DNA from: Citricoccus zhacaiensis
GTDB lineage: Bacteria > Actinomycetota > Actinomycetes > Actinomycetales > Micrococcaceae
Reading direction: 5' to 3'
DNA length: 64,000 nt
Assembly: GCF_014645315.1 (NCBI RefSeq)
Contig: NZ_BMLQ01000002.1
Coordinates: 124,001 to 188,000, forward strand
The notes beneath the pieces were generated by a model, which was given only the letters and a program-made list of their open reading frames with translations, was not told where the DNA came from and made no database searches. Positions 8,907 to 15,622 of the stretch are shown one piece after another. Position 1 is the first letter of the stretch, and the number at the start of each line of letters is the position of its first letter. Position numbers and translations under genes: made by a program.

Positions 8907-10112
8907 CTACCCCGCGATCGTCCGGTCCCGGCCCGCCAACCAGCCGAAAGCCGCGGCGCCGAGCCCGGAGGCCGCGAACAGCCAGGCCGCCGGCCCGAAG
9001 GACCCCGTGGTGGCGAAGATCTGACCGGTGATGAAAGTCCCGGCCGAGCCCAGGCCATACCCCAGACCCTGCATCATGCCGGAGACCCGGATCGCCATGT
9101 GGGGCGTGGTGCTGCGCAGCGTGATCATGGTCAGGGCCAACGCCGTCAGCGCACCCTGCCCCACGCCGAGGATGCCGGTCCACCACCAGATCCCGGCCAA
9201 CGGACCGTGGATGGCCAGGATGAACCCGCCGCCGGTGAGCACGGCGGCGGCCACATTCAGCGACGACTGCGAGCGCAATCGCGTCGCCCAGACCGGGCCC
9301 AGGAGCGAGCCGGCCATCTGCAGGACGATGGAGAAGGCCACGATCCCCCCGGCCAGACCGCCGTCGATCCCCCGTTCCCGCAGGATCGGGGCGAGCCAGG
9401 CGAAACAGGTGAAGGAGGTCATGGCCTGGCAGACCATCATGGCGGTGATGTGCCACGCGACCGGGGAGGTCAACGGGCTGCGCCCCGTGGTCGAGGTGGA
9501 GACCCGGGCGGAGGAACGGTGCCGCAGGATCACCGGGATGAGCAGTGCGGCGGCCACTGCCACGGGCACGGCCCAGATACCCAGGGCCAGGTTCCAGTCC
9601 CCCACCGCCTCGTAGAAGGGGAAGGTCAGCCCGGCGCCGAAGGCCGCGGAACCACAGATCGCGGTGGTGTACAGCCCGCTCATCAGGCCCTGATGCTCGG
9701 CGAAGTCCTGCTTGACGATGCTGGGCAGCACCACGTTGGCCAGGGCGATCGCCGCCCCGGAGACCACGGTGCCGGCCAGGAGCGTGAGCATGGCGCCGCC
9801 GTCGGGAACGGGGACCGAGCGCAGCACCAGGCCGAACGTCAGCAGCGCCAGCGCCCCCGCCAGCACCTGCCAGGTGCCGAAGCGGCGGGCGAGGACCGGT
9901 GCGAGCGGTGCGAAGACACCGAGCAGGGTGGCGGGGACGGTCGTCAGCAGGGTGGCACCCCAGGCCGGCAGGTCGGTGGCGGTGACGATCTCCGGGAGGA
10001 TGGCCGAGAAGCTCGAGAACAGGGTCCGCAGGTTGAGGGACACGAAGACCACGCAGAGCGCCAGATACACCCAGGAGACCGGTGACGGCCTGGACGCCGG
10101 TGAAGTGGTCAT
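8907..10112 (-). CDS. MFS transporter, CynX/NimT-like
   Basis: A 401-aa, 12-TM major facilitator. It resembles the CynX/NimT subgroup (N-L-R-T in TM1, inward loop LARRFGTW, and a G-rich TM11 with GMMQGLGYGLG). Members export cyanate, nitroimidazole or other small solutes; the substrate here is unknown. ATG 10112 was chosen over the long upstream extension, which is unusual in composition and overlaps the neighbouring gene region. Upstream of that ATG sits CACAAT-N6-ATG, compatible with a weak leaderless promoter. The 230 nt between this gene and the asparagine-synthetase-like gene (8676-8906) hold no gene I can support. Confidence 0.8.
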   Translation of the reverse strand: MTTSPASRPSPVSWVYLALCVVFVSLNLRTLFSSFSAILPEIVTATDLPAWGATLLTTVPATLLGVFAPLAPVLARRFGTWQVLAGALALLTFGLVLRSVPVPDGGAMLTLLAGTVVSGAAIALANVVLPSIVKQDFAEHQGLMSGLYTTAICGSAAFGAGLTFPFYEAVGDWNLALGIWAVPVAVAAALLIPVILRHRSSARVSTSTTGRSPLTSPVAWHITAMMVCQAMTSFTCFAWLAPILRERGIDGGLAGGIVAFSIVLQMAGSLLGPVWATRLRSQSSLNVAAAVLTGGGFILAIHGPLAGIWWWTGILGVGQGALTALALTMITLRSTTPHMAIRVSGMMQGLGYGLGSAGTFITGQIFATTGSFGPAAWLFAASGLGAAAFGWLAGRDRTIAG

Positions 10113-10206
10113 CCCAGCATTGTGCCAGCGCGGTGCCCGCTCATGACGAAGCCTCGCGTCTCGGCGCCGGCAGGGCAGTCGGTGCCGCCCACTCCGGGCC
10201 ACCGGT

Positions 10207-11016
10207 TCAGACCTGGAGGGTGCGGACCACCAGCCGCGCGGGCAGCTGACGCCAGCGCAGGGGCAGCCGCGGGTACACCGCCCGGAGCACGCCCCACAGG
10301 GCATCCTCCCGCCGGGAGTCGGCACCGTCCCAGTCAAGGCCGAGCTGGTGACGGATCCGCACCGGCAACATGCCGGCCGAGACAAACCGAACCAACGGCA
10401 TCACCCGCCGGAGCCACCACGGCGCCGCCTCAGCGGCGAACAGGTCCCGGCAGATCGCCCGGGCGTCATCCGTCACCTCCAGGCTCCCGACGGCGGCGTC
10501 CCAGTACCGCGCGAAGGCCGCCCGGTCTTCGGGCCAGAGATCGGCGGGCATGCCCAGCAGGGTCCCCAGGACGGCGTAGTCGCGATAGACAGCCTCGGCC
10601 TCGGATCCAGCTCGGCCTCCATGGCCTCCCGCGACCGCGTCCGGCCACTCGCCCCAGATCCGCCACCGCGCCTGCTCGGCCGCCCAGTAGAGGGTGGCCG
10701 TGACCCAGAGCTGGGCCTGCGGATCGGCGGCGGAGTAAGAACGTCCAGTGGCATCCGTGCCCTGGACCGGGCCGTGCGCAGCGCCCACCCAGCCCGCCAC
10801 CCGTTCTCGCGCGGCTCCCGCCTCCGGGAGCACGGCGGCATAGACGAACTGCAGGGTGTGGCGCAGGCGCTTCAGCGGGTCGGCCGCGAAGTCGGAGTGT
10901 TGTGCCACCCCGGCGCCCACGGACGGGTGGGACACCTGCAGCAGGATCGCCGCTCCGGCCCCGGCCAGCACCACGGCCTCCCGGGCCAGGTCCTCCGTGC
11001 CGGTCGGTGCGGTCAT
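10207..11016 (-). CDS. Oxygenase MpaB family protein (DUF2236)
   Basis: A 269-aa member of the MpaB/latex-clearing-protein-like family (DUF2236), which includes b-type-haem oxygenases such as Lcp and many uncharacterised actinobacterial proteins. Family features seen are the N-terminal AILLQVSHPSVGAGVAQHS segment with its conserved His, the DPLKRLRHT stretch and the central LWVTATLYWAAEQ helix. The ATG at 11016 overlaps the stop of the upstream membrane-protein gene by 4 nt (ATGA), so translation is coupled. Substrate unknown. Confidence 0.8.
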   Translation of the reverse strand: MTAPTGTEDLAREAVVLAGAGAAILLQVSHPSVGAGVAQHSDFAADPLKRLRHTLQFVYAAVLPEAGAARERVAGWVGAAHGPVQGTDATGRSYSAADPQAQLWVTATLYWAAEQARWRIWGEWPDAVAGGHGGRAGSEAEAVYRDYAVLGTLLGMPADLWPEDRAAFARYWDAAVGSLEVTDDARAICRDLFAAEAAPWWLRRVMPLVRFVSAGMLPVRIRHQLGLDWDGADSRREDALWGVLRAVYPRLPLRWRQLPARLVVRTLQV

Positions 11017-12374
11017 CGCGGGCCCCCCGGCCCGCCTGGACCAGTCGTCCACCCGCGGTAGGCGGGCCGGCCGCTCGGCTGCCGGGCCGGCGTCGTGAAG
11101 GAGGCGGTGGAGACCGGGACCGCAGCGGTGGCGGGCCGCTGCGGTGCTGACGGAACAGCCTCGCCAGTCTCCTGAACCGCATCCACAGCCTCCTGGACGG
11201 CCGCGTCCCGGGCCCGGTCGCCCATGCCGGCCTCGGTGAGCACGGCATCGAGGTTGCGGATGAAGACCACGAGCCAGGCGTAGATCACCCCGCCCATGGC
11301 GAGTTCGAAGCCGGTCAGGTTGTAGTAGCGCAGCGGGAACCACAGCAGGGTGGCGATGATGCCCAGGCCGAGCATCAGATAGGTGCCCACATAGACGGCG
11401 GGCGGGAAGCCGGGGAGCCAGAGCTGGATGCTGGCCAGCAGCACGATGAAGACCACGCCGAGGATGCGGATGAACGTGGAGTGGACGGGGTCGGAGAAGT
11501 TGATCGGGACCACTCCGGCGCCCATCATGCACAGTCCGATGATGAACAGGGACCAGCGCAGCACGCCGATCCTCGCCTTGCGGATGCCGAGCCTGGCCCG
11601 GGCCCGCGCCCAGGTGAACAGGTCCTGGGTGATGAAGGAGGACAGGGTGGTCAGCACCAGTCCGGAGACCGTGAGGGTGGTGTTGAACGTCCAGAAGGAG
11701 AGGATCCCGGCCTGCCCGGTGCCGAGTTCGGAGAAGAAGGCATGCCACCAGAACGGGTTCTCCGCCAGGAGCATCGAGACGATCATCCCGGAGGCCATGA
11801 ACAGCGCCAGCAGGGTGGACAGGGACCGGGTGGAGATCCGTGCCGAGGAGTTGAAACCGAGGTAGCCCGCCACGGTACCGGTGAGCGTCAGCATCACCGT
11901 GGAGGCGATGCCGTCCACGGTCAGACCGGTGAAGGCCTCCTGGAACAGGCGGAACAAGGCCAGGCAGGCCATCACGGCGATCGCTCCATGGACCACCACG
12001 AGCCCGACGGCGTCCGCCACCATCCAGCCCCAGTGCCGCTGCGTCATCCACTGGTGGGTGGTGCGGGTGGAGCGCGCCAGCCCCACCAGGCAGGCGAGTC
12101 CCGCGGCCACAGCGGTCAGGATGGCCGCGGCGGTACCCACGGACCAGTCGCCCGACAGGGGTGCACGGCGCCCGGAGAACACCAGCAGCCCGACGGCGGC
12201 TCCCGCGGCTCCGGAGGCGATGGCCACCCAGATGGCCAAGGACTCCCGGGCCACCGGGCTGGTGAGCCGACGGACCGACAGGAGCCTTTCGAGCGGGCGG
12301 GGATGGCCCTCCGGGACCCTGGTCACCGACGGTCGACCGGTGGCGGTTGCTGAGGTTGCGCTGAAGTCCGTCAC
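11013..12374 (-). CDS. Polytopic membrane protein of unknown function
   Basis: A 453-aa protein with about ten hydrophobic segments between residues 45 and 380 and a soluble C-terminal tail rich in Pro, Ala and Gly. I cannot assign a family with confidence. It is translationally coupled to the MpaB-type oxygenase downstream (ATGA overlap), so the two probably act together, perhaps in an oxidative step at the membrane. GTG 12374 is the first plausible start; no strong ribosome site precedes it. Confidence 0.62.
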   Translation of the reverse strand: MTDFSATSATATGRPSVTRVPEGHPRPLERLLSVRRLTSPVARESLAIWVAIASGAAGAAVGLLVFSGRRAPLSGDWSVGTAAAILTAVAAGLACLVGLARSTRTTHQWMTQRHWGWMVADAVGLVVVHGAIAVMACLALFRLFQEAFTGLTVDGIASTVMLTLTGTVAGYLGFNSSARISTRSLSTLLALFMASGMIVSMLLAENPFWWHAFFSELGTGQAGILSFWTFNTTLTVSGLVLTTLSSFITQDLFTWARARARLGIRKARIGVLRWSLFIIGLCMMGAGVVPINFSDPVHSTFIRILGVVFIVLLASIQLWLPGFPPAVYVGTYLMLGLGIIATLLWFPLRYYNLTGFELAMGGVIYAWLVVFIRNLDAVLTEAGMGDRARDAAVQEAVDAVQETGEAVPSAPQRPATAAVPVSTASFTTPARQPSGRPAYRGWTTGPGGPGGPR

Positions 12375-12528
12375 GTTGACGATGGTGGCACGCGGTGCTC
12401 ACCACGGCCCAATGTCGAACGCCTCATGGACGGACACATGGAACGACCCTCTACCGTTTTGATGCCGACTGGACTATGCTGATTCATACTCCGTTTACCT
12501 TTTGTTCACTTTACGAAGGAGGCGGACT

Positions 12529-12546
12529 CGCCAACAAGGGTTGGCG
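12529..12546 (+). promoter_or_regulatory. Hairpin in the leader of the three-helix-bundle gene
   Basis: CGCCAAC-AAGG-GTTGGCG forms a 7-bp stem with a 4-nt loop. It lies between two copies of the ribosome-site sequence GAAGGAGG (12515-12522 and 12555-12562). Only the second copy is correctly spaced for the ATG at 12568; the first has no start codon at a normal distance. Confidence 0.45.
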
Positions 12547-12567
12547 GGACCATAGAAGGAGGTGCCC

Positions 12568-12969
12568 ATGACCACCCATGTCATGACCGAGAACCTGGCC
12601 ACCGAGGCCGAGACCCGCTCTGCCCGGACGGCTGGCCGCCACGCGATGGCCCCAGCCGCCGGCAACGGTATGAACGGTTCACTGCCCACCGGGGCCAACC
12701 AGATCGTCCATGCCCACGTGCTGTCCCGTGGCGTCACTGACCTGCAGACGAAGTTTGCCCCGGTCCTGGACGGTGGCCTCATCCGCCGCACCGTCCACGC
12801 CGCCTATCGCGAGCTGAACCGCACGGCCCGGCTGAAGACCTACCTGCCCACCCTCGCCCTGAACCAGGCCGAGACCCGCCTGCGCGAGATCGCTGACCGC
12901 ACCGCCGCGGCCGGCACTCCCGAGGTCGAGACCGTCGAGACCCTTGACGGGATGACAACGGCCGCCTGA
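12568..12969 (+). CDS. Stand-alone three-helix-bundle domain protein
   Basis: A 133-aa protein whose residues 58-112 resemble the three-helix bundle that precedes the phosphatase domain in the next gene (compare RLKTYLPTLALNQAETRLREI here with AAVKTFLPLLAGNFADSQLR there). In known actinobacterial proteins this bundle is a dimerisation module fused to low-molecular-weight phosphatase or arsenate-reductase domains. Here it occurs alone, so it may form hetero-oligomers with the downstream product. The start at ATG 12568 has a strong GGAGG site. The next gene begins 26 nt downstream, so they are probably one operon. Confidence 0.7.
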   Translation: MTTHVMTENLATEAETRSARTAGRHAMAPAAGNGMNGSLPTGANQIVHAHVLSRGVTDLQTKFAPVLDGGLIRRTVHAAYRELNRTARLKTYLPTLALNQAETRLREIADRTAAAGTPEVETVETLDGMTTAA

Positions 12970-12995
12970 TTCCCCACTCCCACCCAGGAGCAGCC

Positions 12996-13757
12996 ATGAC
13001 CACGCACCAGAACCCCTTGGACACGGCTCCGGAGGACCGTGGACTCGATGCCCCCGACGCCGTCCCCGAGTTGGACCGCCACGTCTTGGAACGGACGGCA
13101 GCCCACCTGTACGAGCGCTACGCCCAGGTGGCTGACCGCGCCACGGTCGACCGGATCCTGGAGGAGACCTACCAGGAGATGGACCGCCGGGCGGCCGTGA
13201 AGACCTTCCTGCCCCTGCTGGCCGGCAACTTCGCGGACAGCCAGCTGCGCGCCCTCGGGATCGCTCAGGGGATCATCGAATCGCCCCTGCCCCGCGTGCT
13301 GTTCATCGATGACGCCAATGCCGGACGGTCCCAGATGGCCGCCTCCCTGATGCTCAAGCACTCGGAGGGGCGAGTCACGGCCCGCTCCGCCGGCGTGGCG
13401 CCGGTGGGTCACCTCTATGAGGACGCCGTGGCCGTCATGGCCGAGATCGGCATCCCCCTGGACCAGGCCTACCCGAAGCCGCTGTCCGTGGATGTCCACG
13501 CCGCCGCCCAGCACGTGGTCACCCTGTCCTGCGGCGACCAGGTGGATCAGCTGCCCGGCAAGGACTACCGCGAGTGGGACATCCCCAGCTTCGTGGGACG
13601 GTCACTCGAGGACATTCGGGCCATGCGGGAGGACCTCGATGCGCGGGTGCTGGATCTGATGCGTGAGGTCGGCGCCGACACTGCCACCGAGGCTGGCGCT
13701 GACTCCGGGACTGGGTCCGACCGTCGAGACCATCCCCCCCTGCAGATGAGCGCCTGA
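12996..13757 (+). CDS. Three-helix bundle plus low-molecular-weight phosphatase/arsenate-reductase-like domain lacking the catalytic cysteine
   Basis: A 253-aa protein. Residues 28-92 form a three-helix bundle. Residues 99-225 are a low-molecular-weight protein tyrosine phosphatase/ArsC fold. The P-loop reads VLFIDDANAGRSQMA: the frame of the CX5R loop is intact (N108, G110, R111, S112), but the nucleophilic Cys is Asp (D105). Of the two redox cysteines of ArsC relatives, one remains (C179 in SCGD) and the other is Val183. The acid-loop region YREWDIP is kept. The protein is therefore probably not an active phosphatase or arsenate reductase. AGGAG precedes ATG 12996. Confidence 0.82.
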   Translation: MTTHQNPLDTAPEDRGLDAPDAVPELDRHVLERTAAHLYERYAQVADRATVDRILEETYQEMDRRAAVKTFLPLLAGNFADSQLRALGIAQGIIESPLPRVLFIDDANAGRSQMAASLMLKHSEGRVTARSAGVAPVGHLYEDAVAVMAEIGIPLDQAYPKPLSVDVHAAAQHVVTLSCGDQVDQLPGKDYREWDIPSFVGRSLEDIRAMREDLDARVLDLMREVGADTATEAGADSGTGSDRRDHPPLQMSA

Positions 13758-13840
13758 CGTTCCCAGCCTCGCGTGGGCGCCGCACCCCGGGCGATCAGGC
13801 TCCGCCCTGGCCGGTGACGCGGCCCGGAGACCTAGCGGCG

Positions 13841-13846
13841 TATCAT
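13841..13846 (+). promoter_or_regulatory. -10 box for a leaderless CDF exporter transcript
   Basis: TATCAT followed by 6 nt and then the ATG at 13853. This spacing puts transcription start on or next to the start codon. No convincing -35 is seen. Confidence 0.5.
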
Positions 13847-13852
13847 CACGGC

Positions 13853-14779
13853 ATGACTGACTCGACGCACGGGCCCGGCCACCAACACGGCGCCGGATCC
13901 TCACGGAGCCGGCTCGCGATCGCCTTCGGCATCACCGCCAGCATCCTCGTCGCCGAGGTGATCGGCGCCTGGCTGACCGGGAGCCTGGCCCTGCTCGTGG
14001 ATGCCGGCCACATGCTCACCGACGCCGGAGGCCTGCTGGTCGCGCTCATCGCGGCCAACCTGATGCTGCGCCCGCCCACCGACCGCCGGACCTGGGGGCT
14101 GCTCCGTACCGAGGTGCTGGCCGCCGGCGCTCAGGCGACGGTACTGCTCGCCGTCGGGATCTATGCGCTCATCGAGGGCCTCCGACGCCTCGCCGAGCCG
14201 GCCGAGGTTGACGCCGACGGGCTGCTGGTCTTCGGCATCATCGGCCTGGCCGGCAACCTGGTGGCCCTGGCCGTCCTGGCCGGCGGGCGGGACGGGTCAC
14301 TGAACCTGAGGGCTGCCTTCCTGGAGGTCGTCAATGACGCCCTCGGCTCGGTCGCCGTCATCGTCAGCGCCGTGGTCGTCGCGACCACCGGCTGGACCCG
14401 TGCGGACGCCCTGGCCGGGATGGTCATCGCCGCACTCATCCTTCCGCGCGCGTTCGTGATCCTACGGGAGGCCGGCAGTGTCCTGCTCGAGTCGGTCCCC
14501 CGGGAATTGGACCTGACGGAGATCCGCACCCACCTGCTCGGGCAGCCCCACGTGCTTGAGGTCCACGACCTGCACGTCTCCCGGATCGACACCGGGACTC
14601 CCGTGCTCACGGCCCACGTGGTGGTGGAGCACGGCTGCTTCGGGGACGGCCACACCATGGAGATCCTGAGGTCGCTACAGGACTGCGTGGCCGAGCACTT
14701 CGCGCTGCCCCTGGACCACAGCACCTTCCAGCTGGAGCCGCCCGGGCACCGGGACCAGGAGGGGCACCTGCACTCCTGA
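13853..14779 (+). CDS. Cation diffusion facilitator (CDF) metal exporter, CzcD-like
   Basis: A 308-aa CDF protein: a His-containing N-terminal stretch (HGPGHQHG), six TM helices and a C-terminal cytoplasmic metal-binding domain (about 215-300). The TM2 metal site HxxxD is seen in DAGHMLTDAGG, and the TM5 site as VNDALGS. Family members export Zn2+, Co2+, Cd2+ or Mn2+ in exchange for H+. It lies between the phosphatase-like pair and the copper operon, giving a compact metal-homeostasis block. Start ATG 13853. Confidence 0.92.
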   Translation: MTDSTHGPGHQHGAGSSRSRLAIAFGITASILVAEVIGAWLTGSLALLVDAGHMLTDAGGLLVALIAANLMLRPPTDRRTWGLLRTEVLAAGAQATVLLAVGIYALIEGLRRLAEPAEVDADGLLVFGIIGLAGNLVALAVLAGGRDGSLNLRAAFLEVVNDALGSVAVIVSAVVVATTGWTRADALAGMVIAALILPRAFVILREAGSVLLESVPRELDLTEIRTHLLGQPHVLEVHDLHVSRIDTGTPVLTAHVVVEHGCFGDGHTMEILRSLQDCVAEHFALPLDHSTFQLEPPGHRDQEGHLHS

Positions 14780-14805
14780 CCCGCGCCGGAACCATCGGCA
14801 ATTGA

Positions 14806-14820
14806 TACCCCCCAGGGGTA
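14806..14820. promoter_or_regulatory. CsoR operator 1
   Basis: TACCCCCCAGGGGTA has the arms TACCCC and GGGGTA typical of CsoR operators. It lies just upstream of the -35 of the csoR promoter. Confidence 0.8.
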
Positions 14821-14821
14821 A

Positions 14822-14849
14822 TTGACTGGATACCCCTCGGGGGTATATC
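14822..14849 (+). promoter_or_regulatory. Promoter of csoR-copZ-copA
   Basis: -35 TTGACT (14822-14827), 16-bp spacer, -10 TATATC (14844-14849). Transcription should begin near 14856, at most 2 nt from the csoR ATG, so the message is leaderless or nearly so. CsoR operator 2 fills the spacer, so bound CsoR would exclude RNA polymerase. Confidence 0.75.
14831..14845. promoter_or_regulatory. CsoR operator 2, in the promoter spacer
   Basis: TACCCCTCGGGGGTA, the second CsoR-type palindrome, 25 bp from the first measured between centres. It lies between the -35 and -10 boxes and overlaps the start of the -10. Confidence 0.82.
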
Positions 14850-14857
14850 TTCGAGTC

Positions 14858-15244
14858 ATGAGCACTGACATCACGGACCTTCACGGCACCGCCGGCCGGG
14901 ACAACCAGTCCGCCTCGGTCACCGCGGGCGCGGACGCCACAGACGGGGCGCACCACGGATACAGCCCCAGCAAGGATGCCTACCTCAAGCGGCTGCGCCG
15001 CATCGAGGGGCAGGTCCGCGGCATCTCCAAGATGGTGGACGAGGACAAGTACTGCATCGACATCCTGACCCAGGTCGCCGCCGCCACGAAGGCCCTGCAC
15101 GCTGTCAGCCTCGGCCTGCTCGAGGACCACATGCGTCACTGCGTGGCCGATGCCGCCCGCGAGTCGCGGGACACCGGCAATGACGAGGCCGTGCAGGCCA
15201 AGGTCGCCGAGGCCACCGCAGCCATCGCCCGGCTCATGCGCTGA
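14858..15244 (+). CDS. csoR: Copper-sensing transcriptional repressor CsoR
   Basis: A 128-aa CsoR/RcnR-family repressor. The Cu(I) ligands C66, H91 and C95 are spaced 25 and 4 residues apart, exactly as Cys36-His61-Cys65 of Mycobacterium tuberculosis CsoR. The helix with YLKRLRRIEGQVRGI is the family DNA-binding/first helix. About 40 extra residues precede the conserved core. Copper binding should release it from the two operators just upstream and induce itself plus copZ and copA. Confidence 0.95.
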   Translation: MSTDITDLHGTAGRDNQSASVTAGADATDGAHHGYSPSKDAYLKRLRRIEGQVRGISKMVDEDKYCIDILTQVAAATKALHAVSLGLLEDHMRHCVADAARESRDTGNDEAVQAKVAEATAAIARLMR

Positions 15245-15294
15245 CCGGCTCGCCGCCGGCCGCCCCACACGACACCACCCCACGGAGGATCACC

Positions 15295-15534
15295 ATGACC
15301 ACCACCACCGACATCAAGATCAACGGCATGACCTGCAACCACTGCGTTGCGAGCGTCACCGAGGAACTCCAGGAACTGCCGGGTGTCACCGGCGTCGACG
15401 TCACCCTCGTGGCCGGAGGAACCTCCATTGCCACTGTCGCCTCCGAGGGACGCGCGCCGGCTCCCGAGGACCTGCAGGCCGCCGTCGAAGAAGCCGGTTA
15501 CGCCGTGGCCACCCCCGGGCTCGACTTGGCCTGA
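15295..15534 (+). CDS. copZ: Copper chaperone CopZ (heavy-metal-associated domain)
   Basis: A 79-aa single HMA domain with the Cu(I)-binding motif GMTCNHC (C14, C17) and a beta-alpha-beta pattern. CopZ carries Cu(I) to the N-terminal HMA domain of CopA. The start has a good ribosome site (GGAGG). It lies 50 nt after csoR in the same operon. Confidence 0.93.
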   Translation: MTTTTDIKINGMTCNHCVASVTEELQELPGVTGVDVTLVAGGTSIATVASEGRAPAPEDLQAAVEEAGYAVATPGLDLA

Positions 15535-15572
15535 TCGGTCCTGATCCGGCCCGAGCGTCGGCAGGACAACAA

Positions 15573-15590
15573 CGGGCCGTTATCGGCCCG
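15573..15590 (+). promoter_or_regulatory. Hairpin between copZ and copA
   Basis: CGGGCCG-TTAT-CGGCCCG, a perfect 7-bp stem with a TTAT loop and no T tract, 33 nt before copA. It may tune read-through or mRNA processing so that the small chaperone is made in excess of the pump. Confidence 0.4.
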
Positions 15591-15622
15591 CGAAGAACAC
15601 AAGATGGACAGGAGAGCTTGCC

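Noticed and set aside
10207-12405. A 732-codon frame reading through the MpaB-type oxygenase gene and the membrane-protein gene
   Set aside because: Only its last 269 codons resemble a protein family. The upstream part is the wrong frame of the membrane-protein gene, which has real TM helices.
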